Shown piece after piece: positions 46,743 through 55,833 of a DNA stretch of 64,000 nt. Below the pieces are notes generated by a model. The model was not told where the DNA came from, did no database searches, and saw nothing but the letters and a program-made list of their open reading frames with translations. The stretch's first letter is position 1. Each line of letters opens with the position of its first letter. Source of the DNA: Actinomycetaceae bacterium (lineage in GTDB: Bacteria > Actinomycetota > Actinomycetes > Actinomycetales > Actinomycetaceae); NCBI GenBank assembly GCA_030537615.1, contig JAUNVP010000009.1, positions 1 through 64,000 of the forward strand. The letters run 5' to 3'. The translations under genes and the position numbers were made by a program.

Positions 46743-47326
46743 TGATAGTCCACCCGAGCAAGTCGCATCGTGCGTGCGCGATAAAATACATAGCCGATAA
46801 AACCAACGAATGCGACGAGGATTACGATCACCAACGCAGGAATAAAGACTGCCACAAGGGAAAGGCCGATCGATGTCACGTCCTCACCGGCAGAGAGCAC
46901 CGGAGCTGCAAATCCGGCCGTCGTCACATTCGCGACAGGACGCGACAGAGACTTGAGCACATGAATGGCCAGTGCGACGACAATTCCGATAATGAACGGC
47001 GTCCATGCGAAGGACGCTTCAGAACCGGAAATCATCGGTGAGTCTGAGGACATGCCGGAGGAAAAAACAATACCTCCGGAGGTCGGTCGGATCACTGTTT
47101 GGATGATGTCGTTCAAGGAGTCGAGTGCGGGTATCTTATCAGCCACGATCTCAACCGCGAGCAGAATAGTAACGATTCCGAGCATCCACGGATTAGACAG
47201 CCACTGCCATGCGGCCGGTAGATCAATGTACGAGGTATACCGATCGAGTAAGCCGAGTATGAGCATGGGAACATAGGCGTTGAGACCCGATGCCGAGCTG
47301 AGGCCGAGCGCAGAGACAATATCCAT
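46730..47326 (-). CDS. DUF4126 family membrane protein
   Basis: Membrane protein of 198 residues with about five hydrophobic segments. The family start LGLSSASGLNAYVPML and VEIVADKIPALDSLNDIIQT are recognisable. The function of the family is unknown. No ribosome binding site precedes the ATG; AACAAT six bases upstream could be a -10. It converges on aspS. Confidence 0.85.
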   Translation of the reverse strand: MDIVSALGLSSASGLNAYVPMLILGLLDRYTSYIDLPAAWQWLSNPWMLGIVTILLAVEIVADKIPALDSLNDIIQTVIRPTSGGIVFSSGMSSDSPMISGSEASFAWTPFIIGIVVALAIHVLKSLSRPVANVTTAGFAAPVLSAGEDVTSIGLSLVAVFIPALVIVILVAFVGFIGYVFYRARTMRLARVDYQVGG

Positions 47327-47332
47327 AGCGGT

Positions 47333-47338
47333 ATTGTT
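47333..47338 (-). promoter_or_regulatory. Candidate -10 of the DUF4126 gene
   Basis: AACAAT on the minus strand is followed by six bases and the ATG at 47326. Confidence 0.3.
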
Positions 47339-47411
47339 GCAGGTTGATGCGTTGCGTGCGTGACGACGGTGAGAGAAGTGCTCAAGCGAAGCGGAGTACG
47401 GTCGTAATTGT

Positions 47412-47417
47412 TACCAT
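47412..47417 (+). promoter_or_regulatory. Candidate -10 of the YciO-type gene
   Basis: TACCAT, the same hexamer as before rel, ends five bases before the ATG at 47423. The GAGGT between them is too close to the start codon to serve as a normal ribosome binding site. Confidence 0.35.
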
Positions 47418-47422
47418 GAGGT

Positions 47423-48037
47423 ATGACCTACTTAGAGATGCACCCGGAGAATCCTCAAGTCCGTTTTGTCAACCGTACGGTTGAGCTTTTGCGCGAAGGT
47501 GGCGTCGTCGCCATGCCGACTGATTCGGGCTATGCCATCTGTACAACGATGGGCAATAAAGATGGGATGGATACGATTCGTCGTATTCGTGACCTTGACG
47601 AGAAGCACAACTTCTCCTTGCTTTGCCATAATTTTTCACAGCTCGGAGCTCTCGTACTCGTCGACAACAAAGCCTTTCGCACGATTAAAGCTCTGACTCC
47701 GGGACCGTATACTTTTATCCTCAAGGGCACCAAAGAAGTCCCGCGGATGACGCTCAACAAGAAGAAACACACCGTTGGCGTACGAATTCCCGATCACGCC
47801 ATCACCCAAGCCGTTGTCGAAGCACTCGGTGAACCCGTGCTCTGTTCAACCCTCATTATGCCGGGTGAAACCGAAGCAATGTGGGAGGGGACAGCGGTCC
47901 ACGAACGAATCGGACACGAGGTTGATTTGGTGATTGGGGGACCGGTTGGGCACGAGGGAGCCACGACAGTTGTCGACTTTACTCCCGGCTACCCGGAAGT
48001 CGTGCGCGAAGGAGCAGGCTCAACCGAGCTTTTCTAG
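47423..48037 (+). CDS. L-threonylcarbamoyladenylate synthase-like protein (Sua5/YciO/YrdC)
   Basis: A 204-residue YrdC-domain protein. PTDSGYAI, the [14 protein letters not shown] region, [17 protein letters not shown] and VGVRIPDH are typical, closer to YciO than to TsaC. TsaC/Sua5 members make threonylcarbamoyl-AMP for the t6A modification of tRNA. YciO members may do so poorly, so the activity is not certain. The gene is 23 bases before rarA. Confidence 0.88.
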   Translation: MTYLEMHPENPQVRFVNRTVELLREGGVVAMPTDSGYAICTTMGNKDGMDTIRRIRDLDEKHNFSLLCHNFSQLGALVLVDNKAFRTIKALTPGPYTFILKGTKEVPRMTLNKKKHTVGVRIPDHAITQAVVEALGEPVLCSTLIMPGETEAMWEGTAVHERIGHEVDLVIGGPVGHEGATTVVDFTPGYPEVVREGAGSTELF

Positions 48038-48060
48038 GTCCCGAGTTTCACCTATCGACG

Positions 48061-49401
48061 ATGGATATTTTTGAATCTGCATCGCTGGACACAAGCGGTG
48101 TACCCGCATTCGATGAGCGTGCCCCGCTGGCAGTGCGAATGCGCCCCACCGCGATCGATGAAGTTGTCGGACAAGATCACCTCCTCCAATCCGGCTCCCC
48201 GCTTCGCCGCCTCTTAGAACCCCAGGATCCGCATCGGGTTGTCTCGTCGGTGGTCTTGTGGGGCCCCCCGGGCGTAGGGAAAACCACCCTGGCATATTTG
48301 GTTGCTCGATCATCTGGTCGGCACTTCGAAGAGCTGTCAGCAGTCTCAGCAGGGGTGAAGGATGTCCGAGCGGTCATTGCGGCAGCTAAGCGGCGTCTGG
48401 CAACAACCGGGGAAGAAACCGTTCTGTTCATCGATGAGGTTCACCGTTTTTCGCGTACACAGCAAGACGCGCTCCTCCCCGCAGTGGAGAACCGATTCGT
48501 CACCCTCATCGCGGCGACCACGGAGAACCCCTCATTCTCAGTAGTTGCTCCGCTCTTGTCGCGGTCTATTCTTCTGACCCTCAATCCATTGACAGATGAG
48601 GCGATTAGACAGCTTCTGAACCGAGCCATCATTGACCGAAGGGGGTGTGATGGAACAGTCGAGGTCAGCGATGACGCTGTGGAACAGTTAGTGCGCTTAG
48701 CTGGAGCAGATGCCCGCCGATCACTGACCCTTCTCGAAGCTGCTGTGGGAGTTGCTCGCGAACGTGATGCCCACGTGATTTCCGTTGAGGACGTTGCCGA
48801 GGCAGCGGATGCGGCAGTTGTTCGCTACGGCGAAGACGAGCACTATGATGTTGCGTCAGCGTTCATTAAATCGATGCGCGGTTCCGATGTCGACGCCGCC
48901 CTCCACTATTTGGCTCGGATGCTTGAAGCGGGTGAGGATCCACGATTTATCGCCCGTCGGGTCATGATCTGTGCCTCCGAAGATGTGGGGATGGCTGATC
49001 CGGCGGCCCTGCAGACGGCGGTGGCAGCAGCTCAGGCCGTTGCGCTGGTGGGAATGCCCGAAGCGCGCATTATTCTTGCGCAAGCCGTTATTGCTGTTGC
49101 AATCGCACCAAAATCCAATGCGGCATATCTGGCGATCGACCGGGCGATAGCCGATGTACGAGACGGACGTGCGGGAGTCGTCCCTGCGCACCTGCGCGAT
49201 TCCCACTATCCGGGCGCACAATCGATCGGCCACGGCGATGGTTACGTGTATGCACACGACGAACCCTACGGGATTGCAGCACAACAGTACCTACCCGATA
49301 CTCTCGAAAACGTCACCTACTATGAGCCGACCACGAATGGGTATGAGGCACATGTCACGTCTCGCCTAGCCAAGGTGCGTTCTCGGTTAAAAATGCGTTA
49401 A
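48061..49401 (+). CDS. rarA: Replication-associated recombination protein A (MgsA/RarA)
   Basis: AAA+ ATPase of 446 residues that acts at stalled replication forks. [15 protein letters not shown], Walker [13 protein letters not shown], Walker [15 protein letters not shown], sensor ATTENPSF and the C-terminal tetramerisation region ([20 protein letters not shown]) are all present. No ribosome binding site is clear before the ATG. The final codons overlap a possible promoter (TAAACT) for rpsD. Confidence 0.95.
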   Translation: MDIFESASLDTSGVPAFDERAPLAVRMRPTAIDEVVGQDHLLQSGSPLRRLLEPQDPHRVVSSVVLWGPPGVGKTTLAYLVARSSGRHFEELSAVSAGVKDVRAVIAAAKRRLATTGEETVLFIDEVHRFSRTQQDALLPAVENRFVTLIAATTENPSFSVVAPLLSRSILLTLNPLTDEAIRQLLNRAIIDRRGCDGTVEVSDDAVEQLVRLAGADARRSLTLLEAAVGVARERDAHVISVEDVAEAADAAVVRYGEDEHYDVASAFIKSMRGSDVDAALHYLARMLEAGEDPRFIARRVMICASEDVGMADPAALQTAVAAAQAVALVGMPEARIILAQAVIAVAIAPKSNAAYLAIDRAIADVRDGRAGVVPAHLRDSHYPGAQSIGHGDGYVYAHDEPYGIAAQQYLPDTLENVTYYEPTTNGYEAHVTSRLAKVRSRLKMR

Positions 49402-49514
49402 ACTCATGTGGTTGCTTCTCGCAACACCTGGGGTCTCAGCCCGTAAGCAGATGCTTTTGAGGTGACCCCGTGCGCATTGCGCATGATTCGTAACAAGAAA
49501 CAGGAAGGCTAACT
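49402..49514 (+). promoter_or_regulatory. Structured leader of rpsD
   Basis: The 113-base leader holds a GTTGC-TTCTC-GCAAC hairpin (49411-49425), a long-range GGGGTC/GACCCC pair (49430-49435 with 49464-49469) enclosing AAGCAGATGCTT, and a TGCGCATTGCGCA repeat. AGGAAGG then precedes the ATG. Ribosomal protein S4 represses its own mRNA in many bacteria, so an S4-binding structure is plausible. Confidence 0.4.
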
Positions 49515-50135
49515 ATGGCTAATCGTTCCCGCCGTCAGGTGCGTTTGTCGCGCGCCCTCGGTATTCCTTTGACCCCGAAAGCGGTTCGTTACTTCGAGAA
49601 GCGTCCGTACGGTCCAGGTGAGCACGGGCGTGCCCGTCGTCGCCAAGAATCTGACTACGCGGTACGTCTGAAGGAAAAGCAGCGCTTGCGCGCCCAGTAC
49701 GGAATTCGCGAGGCACAGATGCATCGCGCATTCCTCGAAGCTCTGCGCACCGAGGGGAAGACTGGTTCAAACCTCGTTGAGCTACTGGAAATGCGTCTTG
49801 ACGCACTCGTTCTTCGCTCAGGATTTGCGCGCACCATTGCGCAGGCTCGTCAGTTCGTTGTGCACCGTCACATTATGGTTGATGGCAAGATCGTCGATCG
49901 TCCCTCTTTCCGCGTGAAGCCAGGTCAGACGATTCAGGTTAAGCCGAAGTCGCAGACCACTGTTCCTTTCGAGATTGCCGCATCGGGCGTACACCGCGAT
50001 GTGCTCCCCCCGGTTCCGGCCTACCTCGAAGTCGATCTCGAGCGTTTGCGCTCAACCCTCCTTCGTCGTCCGGAGCGTCCGGAAGTTCCCGTTACCTGCG
50101 ACGACCAGCTCGTCGTTGAATACTACTCGCGCTAG
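49515..50135 (+). CDS. rpsD: 30S ribosomal protein S4
   Basis: Small-subunit assembly protein of 206 residues. The N-terminus lacks the zinc-binding cysteines (the C-minus form), and KAVRYFEKRPYGPGEHG and the S4 RNA-binding domain (LEMRLDALVLRSGFARTIAQARQFVVHRH, diagnostic core LRSGFARTIAQARQ) are typical. It lies outside the ribosomal alpha operon and is monocistronic here, with a good ribosome binding site and its own terminator. Confidence 0.98.
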   Translation: MANRSRRQVRLSRALGIPLTPKAVRYFEKRPYGPGEHGRARRRQESDYAVRLKEKQRLRAQYGIREAQMHRAFLEALRTEGKTGSNLVELLEMRLDALVLRSGFARTIAQARQFVVHRHIMVDGKIVDRPSFRVKPGQTIQVKPKSQTTVPFEIAASGVHRDVLPPVPAYLEVDLERLRSTLLRRPERPEVPVTCDDQLVVEYYSR

Positions 50136-50148
50136 TAGCGCGCGTGCG

Positions 50149-50185
50149 AGCACCCCGGACTTACGGAAAAGGCCGGGGTGCTTTG
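50149..50185 (+). terminator. Terminator of rpsD
   Basis: AGCACCCCGG and CCGGGGTGCT form a perfect ten-base stem with a 14-base loop. Only three T follow. It begins 13 bases after the rpsD stop. Confidence 0.75.
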
Positions 50186-50301
50186 CCACATACGGTTAGA
50201 CACTATTTTTGGCAGAGCCATTGACCACCTAAAATGAGCATTACCGGCGGTCTTGTACCGCTCGATTGGCCACTGTCCTGGAAGAAAAGTGAGTGAATCA
50301 C

Positions 50302-52986
50302 ATGCGTACCGCCGAAATTGCGAGACGTTGGACTCAGTATTTTGAGCGCAACGACCACGTCATCCGTCCCTCGGTTCCACTCGTATCTCCGGATCCTTCC
50401 ATTCTCTTCACTATTGCAGGAATGGTTCCTTTCATTCCGTACATTGTGGGAACTGAGAAGGCGCCGTGGCCACGGGTCGCATCGGTGCAAAAATGTGTGC
50501 GCACCAATGATATCGACAATGTTGGGCGCACCACTCGGCACGGTACGTTCTTCCAGATGAACGGCAATTTTTCCTTTGGTGATTACTTCAAAGAAGGCGC
50601 GATCGATTTCGCCTGGGAGCTCCTCACCGGATCAGTGGAGGACGGAAATTACGGCCTCGACGGAGACCGCATGTGGGTGACTATTTGGGAAGAGGACGAC
50701 GAATCATATGACGTCCTCACCCGCAAGCTCGGAATGGATCCGAAGCACATCGTGAAGTTGACCCGCGAAGAAATTTTCTGGGATACGGGCCAGCCGGGGC
50801 CGGCGGGCCCCTGCGCTGAATGGCACTACGACAGGGGACCGGCTTACGGCCCGGAGGCCGTGGGCGGAACGGTTGATCCAGGTGGCGACCGTTACCTCGA
50901 AGTATGGAATCTCGTTTTCGACCAGTATCTGCGCGGTGAGGGGTCGGGCAAGGACTATCCTCTCCTCGGCGAACTCGACGAAAAATCGATCGACACCGGG
51001 GCGGGCCTGGAGCGCTTGGCTTTCGTCCTCCAAGACAAACCGAACATGTTCGAAATTGATGAGGTTCGCCCGGTTATCACTGCTGCTGAAGAAATCTCCG
51101 GACGCAAATACGAAGGTGGGGGCGATCCCGAAGACGACGTGCGGATGCGTATTGTCGCTGACCACGTTCGCTCGGCAATGATGCTCATTAACGACGGCGT
51201 CATCCCCGGGAATGATGGGCGAGGCTACGTGTTACGGCGACTCATTCGTCGAGCAGTTCGGTCGATGCGGCTGCTCGGAGTCGACGAAGCAACCCTTCCG
51301 ACGTTGCTGCCGGTCTCTCGCGACGCCATGAAAGCCTCCTATCCTGAGCTTGAAACGAACTGGAGTCGCATCTCTTCTGTGGCTTACGCGGAGGAAGAGA
51401 GTTTCCGGCGCACGTTGACTGCCGGCACCACCATTCTCGATACTGCCGTGCAGAAAGCGAAAGCGCGTACTGGAGCACGACTGCTGTCGGGCGAGGATGC
51501 CTTTGCCCTTCACGACACCTACGGTTTCCCGATCGATCTGACCCTAGAAATGGCGAAAGAACAGGGGGTTGGTGTCGATGAGACGCGGTTCCGTGAGCTC
51601 ATGACCGAGCAGAAGGAACGGGCCCGCGCCGATGCAATGGCGAAGAAATCAGGCCACGTCGATTCGCGTCACTATCACGAACTGCAGAAGAAACTTGATG
51701 GAGCATCGCGCTTCATTGGCTACACCGACGCGATGTCTTCAGCGAAGATCGTCGGAATACTCCACGATGGCGAACCCGCCCCTGTAGTGACGGCTCCAGC
51801 CGACGTCGAAATCGTTCTTGACGTCACTCCTTTCTACGCGGAAATGGGTGGACAATTAGCAGATCATGGAACAATCCGGACCACGGGTGGGGGAATTGTG
51901 GACGTACTTGACGTCCAAGCCCCGGTTCAGGGAGTGTCTGTTCATCGTGGTCGCCTGGTTGAAGGTACGATCGCCGTCGATGAAGCCTGCGTAGCCGAAA
52001 TCGATCGCGAACGTCGACTCGCTATAGCCAGAGCCCATACCGCCACCCACATGGTGCATAAGGGATTACACGAATTTCTCGGTGAAGACGCCACGCAGGC
52101 CGGTTCAGAAAATTCTCCCTCCCGTCTGAGGTTCGACTTCAGACATTCTTCACAGGTGCCGCACGATGTCATGAGTGGTATCGAAGAACGAGTGAATCAG
52201 CGCTTGGCTGAGGACCTATCGATCACCGATTCCGTGACCACGCTCGACCGAGCACGCGAAATGGGAGCAATGGCTCTGTTCGGCGAAAAATACGGTGAGC
52301 GGGTGCGCGTCGTTGACATTGGCGACGGCTGGTCACTCGAACTGTGTGCGGGCACCCACGTCCCAACCACGGGACACATCGGGCGTATCGCACTCTTGGG
52401 TGAAGCCTCCATCGGCTCTGGGGTGCGTCGCATCGATGCACTGGTGGGCGATGGCGCGTACACTCTTCACGCTAAAGAACACGCCCTCGTCTCACAGTTG
52501 ACTTCTCTGTTGGGCGGCAAGTCCGATGATCTACCCGGTCGCGTCGAGACGATGATGAAAAGACTGAAAGACGCAGAAAAAGAGCTGGCGAAGCTCGAGG
52601 AAGCACAGCTCCTCGCCCAGGCTGACGCGCTCGTGGCCAATGCGCAACGCATCGGTCAGTACACTGCCGTCGTGGCGACCATTCAAACGCCTCCGTCGGC
52701 CGACGCGCTCCGCGCCTTGACTCTCGATATCAGGGCGAAGCTCGGCGAGTCAGAACCTGTTGTCGTCGCGGCGATTGGCGTGGTTGGCGAACGTCCGCAA
52801 CTGGTTGTTGCGACGAACGATCGTGCCCGCCAAAGCGGTGCAAAGGCCGGTGCTTTAGTCAAGGTTGGTGCCACCGCACTCAAGGGTGGTGGCGGAGGCC
52901 GTGATGATATCGCCCAGGGCGGAGGATCCGATCCATTGGCAGTATCTGATGCCGCGCAAGCGATTCGACGGGCACTCGACGAGTGA
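50302..52986 (+). CDS. alaS: Alanyl-tRNA synthetase
   Basis: Class II synthetase of 894 residues. The N-terminal MRTAEIARRW, GRTTRHGTFFQMNGNFSFGD core, editing domain zinc ligands in HTATHMVHK and CAGTHVPTTGH, and the C-terminal DHHA1 domain with a glycine-rich end (GGGGGRDDIAQGG) show it is complete. I prefer the ATG at 50302, which matches the family start; GTG 50293 is an alternative nine bases earlier. It overlaps ruvX by four bases (GTGA). A TAAAAT at 50230-50235 is a possible -10. Confidence 0.97.
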   Translation: MRTAEIARRWTQYFERNDHVIRPSVPLVSPDPSILFTIAGMVPFIPYIVGTEKAPWPRVASVQKCVRTNDIDNVGRTTRHGTFFQMNGNFSFGDYFKEGAIDFAWELLTGSVEDGNYGLDGDRMWVTIWEEDDESYDVLTRKLGMDPKHIVKLTREEIFWDTGQPGPAGPCAEWHYDRGPAYGPEAVGGTVDPGGDRYLEVWNLVFDQYLRGEGSGKDYPLLGELDEKSIDTGAGLERLAFVLQDKPNMFEIDEVRPVITAAEEISGRKYEGGGDPEDDVRMRIVADHVRSAMMLINDGVIPGNDGRGYVLRRLIRRAVRSMRLLGVDEATLPTLLPVSRDAMKASYPELETNWSRISSVAYAEEESFRRTLTAGTTILDTAVQKAKARTGARLLSGEDAFALHDTYGFPIDLTLEMAKEQGVGVDETRFRELMTEQKERARADAMAKKSGHVDSRHYHELQKKLDGASRFIGYTDAMSSAKIVGILHDGEPAPVVTAPADVEIVLDVTPFYAEMGGQLADHGTIRTTGGGIVDVLDVQAPVQGVSVHRGRLVEGTIAVDEACVAEIDRERRLAIARAHTATHMVHKGLHEFLGEDATQAGSENSPSRLRFDFRHSSQVPHDVMSGIEERVNQRLAEDLSITDSVTTLDRAREMGAMALFGEKYGERVRVVDIGDGWSLELCAGTHVPTTGHIGRIALLGEASIGSGVRRIDALVGDGAYTLHAKEHALVSQLTSLLGGKSDDLPGRVETMMKRLKDAEKELAKLEEAQLLAQADALVANAQRIGQYTAVVATIQTPPSADALRALTLDIRAKLGESEPVVVAAIGVVGERPQLVVATNDRARQSGAKAGALVKVGATALKGGGGGRDDIAQGGGSDPLAVSDAAQAIRRALDE

Positions 52987-53453
52987 GTTTTCGAACCGGA
53001 GCACGTGTTGGAATCGACTTTGGGTTCGCACGTATCGGGGTTGCGGTCACAGATCCTCATGGTTCTGTGGTCATTCCCAAATGCACCGTCCGCTTCTCTC
53101 GCTATGGAACTCATCTTGACGAGATAGCTGACATCATCGAAGATATCTCAGCGATCGAAGTGGTCATTGGTCTGCCACGTCATCTCAGTGGTGCAGAAGG
53201 AGCTTCAGCCAAGGCCGCGCGCAAATTTGCCCGTGAACTCGCAGTATTTGTGCCTGAAGTCCGTATTTGTGTCGTCGATGAACGGCTAACATCGAATCAA
53301 GCTCACAGTGATCTCGCAACGATGGGGATCGACAATCGCGCGCGTCGGAATAAAGTTGACCAATTGGCGGCGGCTATTATTTTAGAACAGGCGTTAGACG
53401 TCGAAAAGAACACTGGAAAGCTACCGGGTGAGACAATCCGTCCGGGACGTTGA
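52983..53453 (+). CDS. ruvX: Holliday junction resolvase-like RuvX (YqgF)
   Basis: RNase H-like protein of 156 residues. GIDFGFARIGVAVTD, VIGLPRHLSG, VVDERLTS and the C-terminal KVDQLAAAIILE contain the four expected acidic positions. The family acts in 16S rRNA maturation and possibly recombination. Its GTG start overlaps alaS, and its end overlaps the earliest possible mltG start. The alaS-ruvX-mltG-aroE order is common in Gram-positive bacteria. Confidence 0.95.
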   Translation: MSFRTGARVGIDFGFARIGVAVTDPHGSVVIPKCTVRFSRYGTHLDEIADIIEDISAIEVVIGLPRHLSGAEGASAKAARKFARELAVFVPEVRICVVDERLTSNQAHSDLATMGIDNRARRNKVDQLAAAIILEQALDVEKNTGKLPGETIRPGR

Positions 53454-53470
53454 CAGGAGATAAGAGACGA

Positions 53471-55003
53471 GTGACTGATAAGAATCGCGACGCCGGGGCG
53501 ACACCGGGGTATCCGCCACGTCGACCCAATTTCCCGTCACGACGAGAACTCATGCGTCAAAGACGTCTCCAGAGCGAGGCCGAAAACAGCGGTGCCCCCG
53601 TGCGCAAGCCCGATGCATCGGAGACGCCACGAGCCGGGGAAACAGAGAAACCGAACGAGCGGTCACACCGAGAATCGCCGCGCCCTCAAACACACACAGC
53701 CAGCTCATCAACGGCGTCAACACCAGTTCCCGCACCGGCGCCAACAGCTACCGAAAAGCCGGCACCGGTGTCACCATCTGTGCAAAAGCCGACCTCAGCT
53801 CCGGCCGCGCGTCCTCGTCGAACAGAAACGACCGCCGTACCCGAGAGGCCGCCTCGTCGAGTACCGGCTAATGATCCACTGACCACAGGGACGCGTTCGC
53901 GGCGCATCGAAGCCGAACGAAAGAGAGTGCGACGGCGCCGCCGCAATGCGAAGATTCGTACGGCTCTCATTCTCATCGGAGTCGTTGCCCTAATTGCCGG
54001 TTGTGTCTATTTGGCGTGGGGAGCGATTTCAAAGGGAAATCAACCTGAGCCAGAGGCCCTCGATTTTCCCGGTCCTGGATCTGGATCGGTTGAAGTCGTC
54101 GTTAATCCGGGGGACTCCGGTGCAATCATCGGAACTAATCTCATGGACGCCGGAGTTGTGAAGACCCAAGCAGCGTTCCTCACGGCGTGGAATGACAACC
54201 AGGCTGCAGCCTCAATCCAGCCGGGCACGTATACGCTGAAAAAAGAAATGCGCGCCGTTGATGCGCTATCCGCACTCCTTGACGATTCCAATAGAACGTC
54301 GAACGCGATCACTGTTCCACCGGGTTTTACAGCCGCACAGATTTCTGAGCGATTAGCAGCTTTCGGCAAATTCACTACCGAAGATGTGGAGGCTGCGATG
54401 AAAGACAGCGAGGGCATGGGTCTCCCTGAACACGCCGATGGTAACCCCGAAGGGTGGCTTGCACCGGGGACATACGAAGTGCACTCGGACGAGAAACCGG
54501 TTGACGTGCTCAAGCGGATGGTCCAAGCGACCATTACCGAGCTCCAGGAACTGAACGTTCCGGAAGAAGACTGGCACACGGTGCTCACTAAGGCGTCAAT
54601 CCTCGAAATGGAAGTAAATATCGACCAGTATTTGCCGATGGTCGCCCGCGTGATTGACAATCGTTTGACGGAAACTGACGCGTCCACGGTCGGCCTTCTC
54701 AATATGGACTCAACTGTGCTTTATGGATTGGGGCGCTCCGGTGGCATCCCGAGTTACGCCGACACAGAGATTGATACGCCGTATAACACCTACATGCACA
54801 AGGGACTCCCCCCGACTCCAATTGCATCACCGTCGAGAAAAGCGGTGGAAGCGACACTTAAGCCTGCAGAAGGAGACTGGTTGTACTTCGTGACCGTCAA
54901 TCTCGACACGGGTGAAACAAAGTTTGCCCGTACGATTGAAGAACACGAAGCAAACAAACAAGAGTTGCTAGCGTGGTGTGCTGAAAATGAAGGTAAGTGC
55001 TAA
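53471..55003 (+). CDS. mltG: Endolytic murein transglycosylase MltG
   Basis: Single-pass membrane enzyme of about 510 residues that cleaves nascent peptidoglycan and limits strand length. A long Pro/Thr/Arg-rich cytoplasmic segment (about 1-155) precedes one membrane helix (IRTALILIGVVALIAGCVYL), then the LysM-like and YceG catalytic domains. The catalytic glutamate is in ASILEMEV (about residue 379). The LPPTPIASP motif near the C-terminus is a family hallmark. The GTG 53471 is chosen; TTG 53450 would overlap ruvX by four bases. The disordered N-terminus is longer than in most families. Confidence 0.93.
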   Translation: MTDKNRDAGATPGYPPRRPNFPSRRELMRQRRLQSEAENSGAPVRKPDASETPRAGETEKPNERSHRESPRPQTHTASSSTASTPVPAPAPTATEKPAPVSPSVQKPTSAPAARPRRTETTAVPERPPRRVPANDPLTTGTRSRRIEAERKRVRRRRRNAKIRTALILIGVVALIAGCVYLAWGAISKGNQPEPEALDFPGPGSGSVEVVVNPGDSGAIIGTNLMDAGVVKTQAAFLTAWNDNQAAASIQPGTYTLKKEMRAVDALSALLDDSNRTSNAITVPPGFTAAQISERLAAFGKFTTEDVEAAMKDSEGMGLPEHADGNPEGWLAPGTYEVHSDEKPVDVLKRMVQATITELQELNVPEEDWHTVLTKASILEMEVNIDQYLPMVARVIDNRLTETDASTVGLLNMDSTVLYGLGRSGGIPSYADTEIDTPYNTYMHKGLPPTPIASPSRKAVEATLKPAEGDWLYFVTVNLDTGETKFARTIEEHEANKQELLAWCAENEGKC

Positions 55004-55833
55004 TGAAACACGCTTACGTGATTGGTTCTCCTATCGCGCATAGCCTGTCCCCAGTGCTCCACAACTCTGCCTATCGAGAGACTGACCTCGATTACGAGTT
55101 CATGCGCCAAGAGGTAACGGAACACGATCTCGAACAATTTATGTCGCAGCTCTCCGAAGAAGTCATTGGGCTCGCGGTGACGATGCCGCTCAAACAGCGA
55201 ATTATTCCGTTACTTGATGTGGTTGAACCTCTCGCGCAAGCCGTCGGAGCAGTCAATACCGTCGTGCCTTCCGGGCGGGTATTGGCGGGATTCAACACGG
55301 ATGTATATGGGATCGTCGAGGCGCTGCGAGAAAGTGGGTCTGCAGACGAACGACCGGAAGCCGTGATCCTCGGTGCGCGAGCGACGGCTTCGTCGGCACT
55401 GGCTGCGCTGGGAGAGCTCCACGTGGGAGCAACGACTGTGATCGCGCGGAGCTTTGCGGGACCGGGGTCGATCACGTTGGCCGAAGCGCGACTCGGAGTG
55501 TCCACGACACATCTTCCCTGGCGCGATACTGAGCGCGCCATTAGTACTCTCGAACGCGCAGATATTATTGTCTCCACCCTTCCCGCAGGCATCGCTGACC
55601 ACTGGGCCGAGCTCTTCACACCACGCTCGGACGCGCTTATCCTCGATGCGGCCTACGATCCCTGGCCGTCGAAGCTCGCGCAGAAGGCCACCAGCGCGGG
55701 AGCACAAGCTGTTCCAGGAAGTCTCATGCTCCTCCACCAGGCGCGTCGTCAGTTCGAACTGATGACGGGCCACGAAGCTCCCACCGCAACGATGAGAAAC
55801 GCTCTGTACGAGGTTCTCCACCCCCATGCCTGA
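55003..55833 (+). CDS. aroE: Shikimate dehydrogenase
   Basis: NADPH-dependent enzyme of 276 residues in the chorismate pathway. The shikimate-binding SLSPVLHN, catalytic Lys64 in MPLKQ and Asp100 in GFNTD are present. The nucleotide loop reads GARATAS in place of the usual GAGGAAR, so cofactor use could differ. The ATG overlaps the mltG stop (TAATG) and is preceded by GAAGGTAA. It overlaps the prepilin peptidase gene by eight bases. Confidence 0.92.
   Translation: MKHAYVIGSPIAHSLSPVLHNSAYRETDLDYEFMRQEVTEHDLEQFMSQLSEEVIGLAVTMPLKQRIIPLLDVVEPLAQAVGAVNTVVPSGRVLAGFNTDVYGIVEALRESGSADERPEAVILGARATASSALAALGELHVGATTVIARSFAGPGSITLAEARLGVSTTHLPWRDTERAISTLERADIIVSTLPAGIADHWAELFTPRSDALILDAAYDPWPSKLAQKATSAGAQAVPGSLMLLHQARRQFELMTGHEAPTATMRNALYEVLHPHA

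Noticed and set aside
50183-50301. T-box or other leader control of alaS
   Set aside because: Only small hairpins (TGGC-AGA-GCCA, GCGG/CCGC) are present, without any known motif.
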